A stretch of 64,000 nt of DNA from Neptunicoccus sediminis (GTDB lineage Bacteria > Pseudomonadota > Alphaproteobacteria > Rhodobacterales > Rhodobacteraceae). Below, piece by piece: positions 18,208 to 27,053 of this stretch. How positions within the stretch are numbered: position 1 is the stretch's first letter; every line of letters starts with the position of its first letter. Under the pieces are notes generated by a model. That model was not told the DNA's origin and ran no database searches. It worked only from the letters and a program-made list of their open reading frames with translations. A program made the position numbers and the translations under genes. Where the stretch lies: contig NZ_MDVX01000013.1 of NCBI RefSeq assembly GCF_001719615.1, positions 1 through 64,000 of the forward strand, read 5' to 3'.

Positions 18208-19320
18208 TCAGCCCAGAGAGGCCGGATCAACCTTGGAGAAGACTTCTTGGAGGTAAAGTTCGCTCACAGCGTCCACGTCGGTCGTGTCGATGCCCTGCAC
18301 CAGTGCTTCCCATTTCTCGACCAGCTTCAAAAACGCGGCGACTTGCTCGGGCGCATCCGAAATCTTGTAGGTGTCGCGGTTCAATGTCGCGACGGCCTCC
18401 ATGTCGGATTTTCGGAAGGCTTCGGACTTTTCCTTCACGTCGGCTTCGGGTTCCAGCAGTTCCACCCCATGGGCCTGCGGATCGGCTAGAATGGATTTCG
18501 CCTGCTGCACACTGTCGATGGTGGCAATGGCATGGCCCCGTGCAGCGCCGTCAATCATGGCGCGTTTGGTTTTATCGTCCAGACCGCCCCATGTAATACC
18601 GCTGACGTTGAACATGGTATTGCCGATAAACACCGCGATGGGCTGGTTCAGCGCATAATTCGCCACTTCGCCGGTGGACAGGGTATCAAGCGTTTCCAGC
18701 GTGTGGATATTGCCGTCGATGTGACCCTGACTCATGCTTTCATAGATGTCAGTGGCGCCCATGCTGATGGCGGACCCGCCCATCGCATCCAACCAGCGTG
18801 CAAAGGGACCAAAGCCGCGGATTTTCTTACCCTGAAAATCCTCCAGCGCCTTCACCGGCTTCTGGTTGTACATGTAATAGGGGCCGGTCACTGTATTGCC
18901 GAGAAAGATTTGCCCCGCATCGTTGAACTCTGCCAGACAGGGTTTGCAGTTGAACATGAAATCGTTCGCAGCACCGGCCATAGCAACCGGATCAACACCC
19001 GCTGTACCCATGTCGGACAAAAGGTTGGCATAGGGCAGTTCGGCGCGGTGATAGGCCGACACCACAAAACCGCTGTCCGCAATACCGTCGCGCAGGCCGG
19101 TGAAGGTTTCGGCAAAGTTCAGCAGGGAACCGGCGTATATCTTGATCTCAGTTTCGCCACCTGTCTGTTCTTTGATGTAGTCGGCCCAAGCCTGCGTGCC
19201 ATCGGTCAAACCGCTCAGCGCGGCCGCCCCGATCACGTGGCGCAGCGTATCTGCCTGTGCCGCCGGTGCTACGGCGAGACCCAGCGAAGTTGCCAGTGCT
19301 GCCAGATTGAAATGTTTCAT
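18208..19320 (-). CDS. dctP: TRAP transporter periplasmic substrate-binding protein, DctP family
   Basis: This is the extracytoplasmic receptor of the TRAP system. The 370-residue protein has a cleavable signal peptide (MKHFNLAALATSLGLAVAP, cleavage near AQA-DT). The DctP fold includes the motif QGKKIRGFGPFARWLDAMGG, whose arginine normally binds the substrate carboxylate, and then SMGATDIYESMSQGHIDG. The ATG at 19320 is chosen for GGGAGG seven bases upstream. It follows the acyl-CoA ligase gene in the operon, suggesting the imported acid is the ligase substrate. Confidence 0.92.
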   Translation of the reverse strand: MKHFNLAALATSLGLAVAPAAQADTLRHVIGAAALSGLTDGTQAWADYIKEQTGGETEIKIYAGSLLNFAETFTGLRDGIADSGFVVSAYHRAELPYANLLSDMGTAGVDPVAMAGAANDFMFNCKPCLAEFNDAGQIFLGNTVTGPYYMYNQKPVKALEDFQGKKIRGFGPFARWLDAMGGSAISMGATDIYESMSQGHIDGNIHTLETLDTLSTGEVANYALNQPIAVFIGNTMFNVSGITWGGLDDKTKRAMIDGAARGHAIATIDSVQQAKSILADPQAHGVELLEPEADVKEKSEAFRKSDMEAVATLNRDTYKISDAPEQVAAFLKLVEKWEALVQGIDTTDVDAVSELYLQEVFSKVDPASLG

Positions 19321-19416
19321 GTAATCCTCCCGATTTACTAGAATAGATGGGGCAAACACCCCGTTTTGCGGACAGGTGCAGCCCCTCGCGGCCTGCACAC
19401 TCCGCGTTGATCACCC

Positions 19417-21129
19417 CTAAAGCAGGGCTGCCAATTCCTCTTTTTTAACCTTGCCTGTTGCGGTCATGGGCAGGCTGTCCACCAGCCGGATTTCCGGCAC
19501 TTTGAAGGTTGCCATCTGATCGCGGCACCAGTCCCGCAGGCTGTCCGCGTCAAGATCATGCGCTTGGGTCGGGTCAAGATGGATAAACGCCACCGGAACC
19601 TCACCTTTTTTGTCGTCCTTGCGCCCGATCACACCGGAGCCGAGCACCGCCGGATGCCGTCCCAACAGCATCTCCAGTTCCGCTGGGAACACAGGCATGC
19701 CGCTGACTTTCAGCATCTCTTTGCGCCGCCCGAGATAGTGGACAAACCCCTTCTCGTTCAGCATCCCGATGTCACCCGTATGCAACCAGCCGTCGCGGAT
19801 CGCATGGGCGGTTTCTTCGGGCTTGTTCCAGTAGGATTTTAACACCGAAGGAGAGCGCACACAGATTTCGCCGGTTTCTCCCAATGGCTTTAATGCGCCG
19901 GTTTCAAAATCGCGGATGATGATGTCGGTTTCCGCCACCGGAAGCCCGACAAACACCGGCTGTTGTGACAGGTCGTAGTCCCCATCCTGAAAGCCCACTG
20001 TGAACGTGTCACAGGTGTTGGTTTCGGTCATACCATAGGCCGCTTCCACCATCGTGCTGCCCGTCAGCGCCCGCCATTCGTCGCGAAAGGCTGGGTTCAG
20101 TTTCTTTACGAAAGAACAGACCGACGTGATCCCGAGCGAGCCGAGATCGTAGGTCTTTGCCTCCTTGTGGCGCATCACCTCAACCGCGTTGTCCACCAGC
20201 AGCGTCACGATGGAAGCGCGGTAATGAGATACCGCTGCCATCCAGCCGACCGCATCCCAACGGTGCAGGATACACACCGCCGCGCCGGTATAGACCGGGG
20301 CCAGTACGCCCAGATCCTCACCGGCGATCCAGAACATGGGGAAGAAATTCACCACCACGTCACTGGCCCCTGCATCCGGCATGGCCGGTCCGCAATAAGA
20401 GGCAACAGTAAACAGCATATCCCCGTGGGTGTGCACGCAGCCCTTGGGCATCCCCGTGGTACCGCCGGTGTAGTTCAGCGCCGCAACCGCGTCGAGATCG
20501 GTGCAATCCGGACCGCTGAAGTCCGTGGCCTGCGCCAGCGCATCCAGCAACCGTTCCACCCCTTTTGCGGCGGGCGCAGCGCCCATGCCTTCGGGACGGG
20601 GAACGGGGCTGGTCGCCCCTGCCATTTCCCCTGCCCCTGTCGCAAACAGGGTTTTCACCGGTGTCTCATCCTGCACCTGCGCCACCAGTGGCGCCAGATC
20701 GTCCTGAAACACCAGCGTTTCCGCGCCGCTGTCATTCAACTGGTAGGACAGTTCTACCGCCTTGAACATCGGGTTCACCGGCACCAGCACCGCGCCAAGC
20801 TTCATGATCCCCCAGAAGCAGATCACAAACTGCGGACAGTTCCCCATCATCAGTGCAACGCGGTCCCCAGCGCCAACGCCCCGCGCCTGCAACAGACCTG
20901 CAAACTGATCCGACAGACGGTCCACTTCGCCCCAGCTTAGCGTGCGGCCATAAAAATGCACCATCGCATCGTGAGGGCGGGCGCTGGCCTCGTCGCGGAC
21001 ATATTGGCTAAGGGGCTTTTTCCCCAAACGGTAGGTAATCTCGCGCGGGATGCCAGCGGGCCAGTTTTGCGCCTGCAACGCCCGTATTTCCCCAACCTGT
21101 TGTTCAATCGCTTTCGTATCTGTCATCAT
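19417..21129 (-). CDS. AMP-dependent acyl-CoA ligase
   Basis: This ANL-superfamily enzyme would activate a carboxylic acid to its CoA thioester through an acyl-adenylate. The 570-residue protein has the P-loop motif NYTGGTTGMPKGCVHTH (about residues 215-231), the EAAYGMTETN motif, the hinge GDIGMLNEKGFVHYLGRRKEMLKVSG region and the catalytic lysine in TATGKVKKEEL near the C terminus. Two adjacent ATG codons follow AAGGACAGG. It lies between the carboxylase and TRAP genes on the same strand. The substrate is not identifiable; crotonobetaine/carnitine or medium-chain acid ligases are similar in outline. Confidence 0.85.
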   Translation of the reverse strand: MMTDTKAIEQQVGEIRALQAQNWPAGIPREITYRLGKKPLSQYVRDEASARPHDAMVHFYGRTLSWGEVDRLSDQFAGLLQARGVGAGDRVALMMGNCPQFVICFWGIMKLGAVLVPVNPMFKAVELSYQLNDSGAETLVFQDDLAPLVAQVQDETPVKTLFATGAGEMAGATSPVPRPEGMGAAPAAKGVERLLDALAQATDFSGPDCTDLDAVAALNYTGGTTGMPKGCVHTHGDMLFTVASYCGPAMPDAGASDVVVNFFPMFWIAGEDLGVLAPVYTGAAVCILHRWDAVGWMAAVSHYRASIVTLLVDNAVEVMRHKEAKTYDLGSLGITSVCSFVKKLNPAFRDEWRALTGSTMVEAAYGMTETNTCDTFTVGFQDGDYDLSQQPVFVGLPVAETDIIIRDFETGALKPLGETGEICVRSPSVLKSYWNKPEETAHAIRDGWLHTGDIGMLNEKGFVHYLGRRKEMLKVSGMPVFPAELEMLLGRHPAVLGSGVIGRKDDKKGEVPVAFIHLDPTQAHDLDADSLRDWCRDQMATFKVPEIRLVDSLPMTATGKVKKEELAALL

Positions 21130-21162
21130 CCTGTCCTTCCCTGAAATATCGTGCCGTTCGGC

Positions 21163-24100
21163 CTAGAGGCTCTCGGCCATGCGCAAGCCTTTGGCGATCC
21201 AGCCTCGGGTCTCCGCCGGGTCAATCACCGCGTCGATTTCATGGGTCGAGGCCACATTGATCGCCCCGCCCCGCACGTACAATTCGTCCACCAGTCGGGT
21301 GTACAAAGCTTCACGCGCGGCAGGGTCGGTCTCGGCTTCCAACTCTTTGCGATAGCCAAGCTGGATTGCGCCCTCCAAGCCCATCGGCCCGAATTCCCCC
21401 GTGGGCCATGAGATCGAAAACGCCGGTTCCCCGAGGCTCCCCGCCGCCATCGCCTGCGCCCCGATGCCATAGGCTTTGCGCAGGCAAACAAAGAACATCG
21501 GCGCGTTTAGGTTGGCTCCCGCCGTGATCAGTTCACAGGCCGCCGCAACCGCACCTTCCTCTTCGCTGTCCGGTCCAACCATGAAACCGGGCGTGTCACA
21601 AAGCGACAGAACCGGCAGGTTGAATCTTGCGCAAAGGTTCAGGAACCGCGCCCCTTTGGCTGAAGCCGCCGCATCCAGTGCACCACCCAGATGCTGTGGA
21701 TTGTTGGCAATCAACCCCATCGGGCGCCCTTCAATCCGCACGAACCCTGTCACCATGCCGGCCGCATGTTGTGCGCCCAGTTCAAGGAAACTGCCCCTGT
21801 CCACCAGCCCTTCGATCAAGGGGCGGATCAGATAGGATTTCTTGCGGTTTTCGGGGATTGCGTGGCGCAGCATCCGCTGGTCCGCAGCCTCCCATTCCTC
21901 CAGATCCCCTTGGAAATACGACAGAACCTGACGGGTCGCGGCAATCGCGGCATCATCGTCTTCCACCAGAATATCCAGCAGTCCGTTTTGTGCGTGCATG
22001 GGCGCGGGGCCGATTTCCTTGGGATGGAAACTGCCGATCCCACCCGCTTCGATCATGGCAGGACCGGCCAGACCGATCCAGCTGTTGCGGGTGGCAATCC
22101 GGATGTCCCCCGCCCCGAAAATCGCCGCATTACCGGCAAAACAGAACCCCGAGTTGACCGTAATCCGCGGCCCCCAGCCCTTAAGCCGTGCAAATTCCGC
22201 AAAGGTCGTGACTTTCAGGCCGGACTGGATGGTTTGGGCAAAATCATCATCATTGGGCCGACCGCCGCCCCCTTCGGTGAAAAAGACCGACGCAAGCCCC
22301 TGTTTATGGGCGACTTCGATCATCCGGTCGGTTTTCAGGTGGCCGAAATAGCCCTGTGTCCCCGCCATCACGGTAGAGTCATAGGCAAGCAAGGCCACCT
22401 GCGACCGCCCGCTTGTGAAACGATCCGCATTCATCGCCCCCACGCCCGTGACAATCCCGTCCGCCGGAGACACGTCGATCAGCGCCTCCAGCCCCAGCTT
22501 GCGGCGTTGGCCCGCCAGAACGAGCTGCCCGTATTCATGAAAATCCCCGCCCGCGCACAGGCCGTCGATGATCTCGCGCGTGGTGCGCTGGCCACGATCC
22601 CGCCGCCGCGCAACCGCACGGGGGCGGTTTTCATCCAACGTCCGCGCAAGGCGGCCTTGCAGTGCGGCAAGATCGTCGCGGATATGGTCCGGATCAGGGG
22701 CGCTGTCCTGTGCGCTGATTTCCTCTAACGTGTCATCGCGAGTAAAGGCCAGAACCGGCGTACCGGCGGTCACGGTCTGCCCTTCGGAGGCGAAAACCTC
22801 GGCCACGACTCCGCCAGCTTCGGCTACTACGACATGCTGCATCTTCATCGCCTCGATCACGGCGACTTCTTGTCCTTTGGCGATCTGGTCGCCTGCCGTC
22901 ACAAGCACGTGCTGGATCATCGCCTGCATTGGCGCGCGGAGCGCCTCGGTCCCTTGGGGAAGTTTCACCTCATCTTCTGTGTTGTCGGCTTGGGCTTCAA
23001 AGAACCGGTCCGCCCCGCCGCTATCCGCCACCAGCGCGGGCATCTGCGCGTCCAGCGTGCGTACATCAACAGCCCAGTCCGCCATCACAGGCAGACGCAA
23101 CAGGGACCGCAGGAAGGCGATGTTTGTGTCGATCCCGCCGATCTGGAATTCTGACAGGGCCCGTTCTGCCTTGGCAAACAAGCGTGCCAGATCGCCCGAT
23201 CTTTCGTGCACCACCAGCTTTGCAAGCAGGGAGTCAAAATTCGGATTGGTGCTGTATCCCGCATAGGCGTAACCGTCGATCCGCACCCCCGGACCGCTGG
23301 GCGGGGTATAGGCGTCCAAACGCCCGCCAGTCGGTGTGAACACCCCGTTCTGATCCAGTGTTTCCGTATTGATACGGGTCTGCACACTGTATCCCACAGG
23401 CGCGGCGGGGGGCTGATCCAGCCCTATTTCCGCAAGCGTTGCCCCCGAAGCCAGCGCAAGCTGGATTTCCACCAGATCCTGTCCGGTGATCTCTTCGGTG
23501 ATGGTGTGTTCCACCTGAATACGCGGATTGGTTTCAATGAAGTAAAATGCGCCGCTGTCCTCCACCAGAAACTCTACCGTGCCCAAGCCGCGATAATCGC
23601 AGGCCCGCCCGATCGCCACGGCCGCGTCCAAAAGTGCGCTGCGGGTGTCCTCTGTCAGGTTCGGCGCGGGGGCAAGTTCGATGATCTTCTGATGCCGTCG
23701 CTGCACCGAACAGTCCCGTTCCCACAGGTGGGTCACATTGCGGCCATCGCCGATGATTTGCACCTCGATGTGGCGCACCGAAGGTAAAAAGCGCTCCGCA
23801 TATAGCGTGCTATCGCCAAAGGCGGCTGCGGCTTCGGTGCTGGCCTGATTGAAGGCGGTCTCGATTTCGTCTGCGGATTGCACGATCCGCATACCGCGCC
23901 CGCCGCCACCGTTCACGGCTTTGATCATCAGCGGCGCAGCGCCCTGAGACTCATAAAAGGCTTTCACCGCGTCGACACTGTCCAGCGGGCCGGACCCGCG
24001 CAGCACCGGCACCCCGGCGTCTTCGGCCAGTGCACGCGCCGATACCTTATCTCCCTGACGGCGCAGCGTTTTTGCATCCGGCCCCACAAAGACGATCCCC

Positions 24101-24390
24101 GCCTCTGCGCAGGCATCTGCGAAATCGGCCCGCTCGCTAAGCAGGCCATAGCCCGGATGCACCCCGTCACAGCCGGTTTCCTTTGCGATTTCGATCAGTG
24201 CCGCGATGTCGAGATACCCCGCCACGCCCGCCTTTGGCAGCACGCGAACCGCGTCCATATGCTTGGTGTGTAGAGACGTAGCGTCATCGACTGTGTGAAC
24301 CGCCACAGTTTCCAGTCCTGCGGCGGCGGCGGTGCGTGCAAGGCGGATGGCAATCTCCCCGCGATTCGCAATCAGCAGCTTTCTGATCAT
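21163..24390 (-). CDS. Single-chain biotin-dependent acyl-CoA carboxylase (BC-BCCP-CT fusion)
   Basis: The 1075-residue protein contains every part of an acyl-CoA carboxylase. The biotin carboxylase domain (about 1-445) has KLLIANRGEIAIRLART, the glycine-rich GGGGRGMR and ETNPRIQVEHTITE. A biotinyl domain has the lysine in EAMKMQH near residue 517. A complete carboxyltransferase domain (about 590-1075) includes CDTPGFMVG and AYGIGAQAMAAGS. Most bacteria split these onto separate chains; single-chain forms are known as long-chain or promiscuous acyl-CoA carboxylases. Ribosome site AAGGGGA precedes the ATG. It is the first gene of the operon, divergent from tetR. Confidence 0.9.
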   Translation of the reverse strand: MIRKLLIANRGEIAIRLARTAAAAGLETVAVHTVDDATSLHTKHMDAVRVLPKAGVAGYLDIAALIEIAKETGCDGVHPGYGLLSERADFADACAEAGIVFVGPDAKTLRRQGDKVSARALAEDAGVPVLRGSGPLDSVDAVKAFYESQGAAPLMIKAVNGGGGRGMRIVQSADEIETAFNQASTEAAAAFGDSTLYAERFLPSVRHIEVQIIGDGRNVTHLWERDCSVQRRHQKIIELAPAPNLTEDTRSALLDAAVAIGRACDYRGLGTVEFLVEDSGAFYFIETNPRIQVEHTITEEITGQDLVEIQLALASGATLAEIGLDQPPAAPVGYSVQTRINTETLDQNGVFTPTGGRLDAYTPPSGPGVRIDGYAYAGYSTNPNFDSLLAKLVVHERSGDLARLFAKAERALSEFQIGGIDTNIAFLRSLLRLPVMADWAVDVRTLDAQMPALVADSGGADRFFEAQADNTEDEVKLPQGTEALRAPMQAMIQHVLVTAGDQIAKGQEVAVIEAMKMQHVVVAEAGGVVAEVFASEGQTVTAGTPVLAFTRDDTLEEISAQDSAPDPDHIRDDLAALQGRLARTLDENRPRAVARRRDRGQRTTREIIDGLCAGGDFHEYGQLVLAGQRRKLGLEALIDVSPADGIVTGVGAMNADRFTSGRSQVALLAYDSTVMAGTQGYFGHLKTDRMIEVAHKQGLASVFFTEGGGGRPNDDDFAQTIQSGLKVTTFAEFARLKGWGPRITVNSGFCFAGNAAIFGAGDIRIATRNSWIGLAGPAMIEAGGIGSFHPKEIGPAPMHAQNGLLDILVEDDDAAIAATRQVLSYFQGDLEEWEAADQRMLRHAIPENRKKSYLIRPLIEGLVDRGSFLELGAQHAAGMVTGFVRIEGRPMGLIANNPQHLGGALDAAASAKGARFLNLCARFNLPVLSLCDTPGFMVGPDSEEEGAVAAACELITAGANLNAPMFFVCLRKAYGIGAQAMAAGSLGEPAFSISWPTGEFGPMGLEGAIQLGYRKELEAETDPAAREALYTRLVDELYVRGGAINVASTHEIDAVIDPAETRGWIAKGLRMAESL

Positions 24391-24452
24391 GTAAAAATCC
24401 CCTTATTAACCAAACTGCACTGACTTCCTGGCATTTTGCTAACCGAGGGTCA

Positions 24453-24472
24453 CTGAACTTTCCAAAGTTTAG
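24453..24472. promoter_or_regulatory. 20-bp palindrome, candidate TetR operator
   Basis: CTGAACTTTCCAAAGTTTAG is an inverted repeat with one mismatched pair and a two-base centre. It lies between the divergent carboxylase operon (start 24390) and the tetR gene (start 24550), where one dimer could control both directions. Length and symmetry fit TetR-family operators. The assignment is by position only. Confidence 0.65.
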
Positions 24473-24549
24473 GTATCAGCCCTTCGGGAAGTCAACCAAA
24501 TACAATTCACTCTATTGACCCGCAATCGCGCGTTGACGATACTCTGGCA

Positions 24550-25155
24550 ATGACAGAACTCTCCGGTTTCCCGACCCGCAAACAGCTCCGCGATCTCAAG
24601 CGCCGCGAAATCGTGCGGTGCGCCACCGTCAAATTCGGCACGGAAGGCTATGAGAACGTCACTCTCGAGGCCATCGCGGCTGAACTTGGTGTGACCAAGG
24701 CAGCGCTTTACAATTATTGCAGCAGTAAGAACGACCTCTTGATGCAGTGCTACGAGTTGGGAATGGACCGGCTGGTAGAAGCTGTGGAAACCGCGCTGGC
24801 TGGCAATGGCAGCGCAGCGGTGCGGCTGGATGCCGGACTGCGGGCCTATACCGTCACTATGCTGCGCGCTGACATGCAATACCTGTGGAGTTATACCCGT
24901 CCGATGGTCACATCCGGCGACAAACGCAGTGTTCAGACCAGCCGCGACAAACTGGACATGATGTTTCGCGACATGCTGGATGCAGGGATCAAGGACGGTT
25001 CCCTGCGCGCGGATCTGGACCCGAAACTGGCCAGCCTGATTATTCTGGGCGCAGTGAACTGGGTGGGCATTTGGTTTCGCGAAGGCGGCGGGCGATCCCC
25101 GGCGCAAATCGCCGCAGAAGTCACCCGCGAAGCCATGCGCGGCTATCTTGCCTGA
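24550..25155 (+). CDS. TetR family transcriptional regulator
   Basis: The 201-residue protein has an N-terminal helix-turn-helix (about residues 18-63) with the TetR pattern TLEAIAAELGVTKAALYNYCSSKNDLL. An all-helical ligand-binding region and a TetR_C-like end follow. It is divergent from the carboxylase-ligase-TRAP operon, with a palindrome between them, so it probably represses that operon and responds to an acyl-CoA or the free acid. An ATG at 24550 gives the full HTH domain. Confidence 0.88.
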   Translation: MTELSGFPTRKQLRDLKRREIVRCATVKFGTEGYENVTLEAIAAELGVTKAALYNYCSSKNDLLMQCYELGMDRLVEAVETALAGNGSAAVRLDAGLRAYTVTMLRADMQYLWSYTRPMVTSGDKRSVQTSRDKLDMMFRDMLDAGIKDGSLRADLDPKLASLIILGAVNWVGIWFREGGGRSPAQIAAEVTREAMRGYLA

Positions 25156-25171
25156 CGTCAGAGCCTGTCAC

Positions 25172-25687
25172 CTAACGTCCGGCGGCGGGCGGCCCCTGGC
25201 GCAATCCTGACAGCGCCGCATTTTCAACGCCGATCCGCACCCATAGCATCGCGGCATTTAACAGGGTAAACAGGACCGCCACCCAGACCAGCCCCAAGAC
25301 CATCGGCGCGACGATAATCTCGGCCACCACCAGCGTATAATTGGGATGTGAGAGATAGCGGAACGGCCCGCGCACGACCAAAGGCTCCTCCAGCACAATC
25401 ACCCGCGTGGTCCAGCGTGGCCCGAGCGTGGCAAGTATCCAGACCCGCAAGATTTGCAGCAGCGCAAAGAGAAACAGCCAGAAAAGAGAGACCGCTTCAT
25501 CGTATCCGCCAAACACCAGACAGGCGATCCACGCGCTGTGCATGGCAACCATCACCGGATAATGCGCCGCACCGACCTCATAGGCGCCCCGCGCCAGCAG
25601 ACGGGCGGTGTTGCGTTTGGCGATGACCAGTTCGCTTAACCTTTGGAGGATGATAAACCCTAGAAACAGCACCGCGCCAAGCGTCAT
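25172..25687 (-). CDS. Isoprenylcysteine carboxyl methyltransferase family membrane protein
   Basis: This 171-residue integral membrane protein has four or five hydrophobic segments and the ICMT-family motif GPFRYLSHPNYTLVVAEI near residues 105-122, with RWTTRVIVLEEPLVVRG just before it. Its start overlaps the stop of a type III polyketide synthase gene by four bases. In Bacillus a homologous pair (BpsA with YpbQ/BpsB) makes alkylpyrones and then O-methylates them. O-methylation of the polyketide product is therefore the likely role here rather than protein modification. Confidence 0.82.
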   Translation of the reverse strand: MTLGAVLFLGFIILQRLSELVIAKRNTARLLARGAYEVGAAHYPVMVAMHSAWIACLVFGGYDEAVSLFWLFLFALLQILRVWILATLGPRWTTRVIVLEEPLVVRGPFRYLSHPNYTLVVAEIIVAPMVLGLVWVAVLFTLLNAAMLWVRIGVENAALSGLRQGPPAAGR

Positions 25688-26751
25688 GCCCCCGCCCCCG
25701 CTGCCACATGAACCGGCAGGTAGGATGCTGTGAACCCCGGACCAAGTGCGCAGGTCATGAATTGCCCCGCACGCCCTGACTGCAGCACAGCCTTCAGCAC
25801 GAACAGCACCGTAGGCGCCGACATATTGCCAGCGTCCCGCAGAACATCCCGTTCCTTGTCCAGACTGTCTGCCTCCAGCTTCAGGGCCGTTTCAATGGCG
25901 GCGACAACCTTGGCGCCGCCGGGATGGCATATGTAGCGGTCAATCTGACTGTGCTTCAATCCGGTCGCGGTCAGTGCAGCACTGGTGGCTTGCGCGAACT
26001 CGGCACTGACAAAATCAGGGATGGAGCGGTCGAAGACCACACCAAAACCGGTTTTATCAATATCCCACCCCATGATTTGCAACGTATCGGGCCAGAGCTT
26101 CTGATACCCCTGCCCAAGCCGCACCTTTCGACCCGTTTCCGGTGCCTGATCGCACAGGCAGGCCGCAGCCGCCCCATCCCCGAACAGGACAGCGGCGATA
26201 ATGTCGGCCTTTTGCAGACGATCCGCGCGAAACGACAAAGAGCATGTCTCCACCACCACCAGCAAGACCCGAAAGCCCGCACGCCCCGCTGCAATTGACT
26301 GTGCAAGGGACAATCCACTGACCCCGCCAGCACAGCCAAGACCAAAAACCGGCACCCGCATGATGTCATCGCGAAAGCCCATCTTTTTGTGGGCCTGCGC
26401 CTCGAGTGACGGGGTGGCGATGCCGGTGGAGCACACAGTCACCACACAATCCACGCTTTGCGCACTCCAGCCCGAAGCATTCAACGCAGCACGTGCCGCA
26501 TCGCAAAACAACGCGGTTGCCCCGGTCATAAAGGCGGCGTTCCGTTCGGCCCAACCGTGGTTTTCGGAAAACCAGTCAAGCGGCACGACACTATGGCGGG
26601 TGTTAATCCCTGCACTGCGGAAACTGCGCGAGAGACGGTGAAACTGTGGGTACTTGCCGCCAAAGATCAGCCCCGCCCGTTGCTCTACCTCTGTTTGGTC
26701 CAGACAATATTCCGGCAAAGCGGTGGATAATCCGTGGAGATAGACGCTCAT
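25684..26751 (-). CDS. Type III polyketide synthase (chalcone/stilbene synthase family)
   Basis: This homodimeric enzyme extends an acyl-CoA starter with malonyl units and cyclises the chain. The 355-residue protein retains the full catalytic triad: Cys140 in VFGLGCAGGVSG, His in YICHPGGAKVV and Asn in DAGNMSAPTVLF. The ATG at 26751 gives the canonical start SVYLHGLSTALPEY; the frame remains open to 26781. It overlaps the ICMT-type methyltransferase gene, forming a two-gene unit. The product is probably an alkylpyrone or alkylresorcinol; the starter is unknown. Confidence 0.9.
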   Translation of the reverse strand: MSVYLHGLSTALPEYCLDQTEVEQRAGLIFGGKYPQFHRLSRSFRSAGINTRHSVVPLDWFSENHGWAERNAAFMTGATALFCDAARAALNASGWSAQSVDCVVTVCSTGIATPSLEAQAHKKMGFRDDIMRVPVFGLGCAGGVSGLSLAQSIAAGRAGFRVLLVVVETCSLSFRADRLQKADIIAAVLFGDGAAAACLCDQAPETGRKVRLGQGYQKLWPDTLQIMGWDIDKTGFGVVFDRSIPDFVSAEFAQATSAALTATGLKHSQIDRYICHPGGAKVVAAIETALKLEADSLDKERDVLRDAGNMSAPTVLFVLKAVLQSGRAGQFMTCALGPGFTASYLPVHVAAGAGA

Positions 26752-27053
26752 TCTGTGCCTTTGTAACTGCGATCCGGCCAAGGCGGCGAAGACCCACGCC
26801 AGAACATAGCTTTACCACGCCGCTGTACAAGTCCGCATATGCAGGCTATCCCGAATGCAATAGTACAAATCGGCCACAGTGCGCGATACTGCCCAAAGGG
26901 GCATTCCGGACCAGCGGTTGTGCCTCTTGTGCCACTTTGATAGTCACTAGTGGCTCATGTTTAGTCGTATTCCAGCGTTTTCCGTGCGGTTCCCTGTCAG
27001 AACCCCGGCGGATTTTCGCTTTTGATACGATAGTATTTACCAAGGAGACTCCG
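26752..27053. other. Intergenic region between polyketide synthase and BCCT transporter genes
   Basis: This 302-bp stretch between divergent genes has no supported coding sequence. It is richer in A and T near 26810..26890 and 26940..27040 and must contain both promoters. Two 8-bp palindromes, GCATATGC and CACTAGTG, are visible but too short to interpret. An open frame in phase with the transporter runs through it from 26646, but that frame overlaps the polyketide synthase start and is not credible. Confidence 0.6.

Noticed and set aside
26646-27053. In-frame upstream extension of the BCCT transporter
   Set aside because: It overlaps the divergent polyketide synthase gene; the ATG at 27054 has an excellent ribosome site and gives the normal length.
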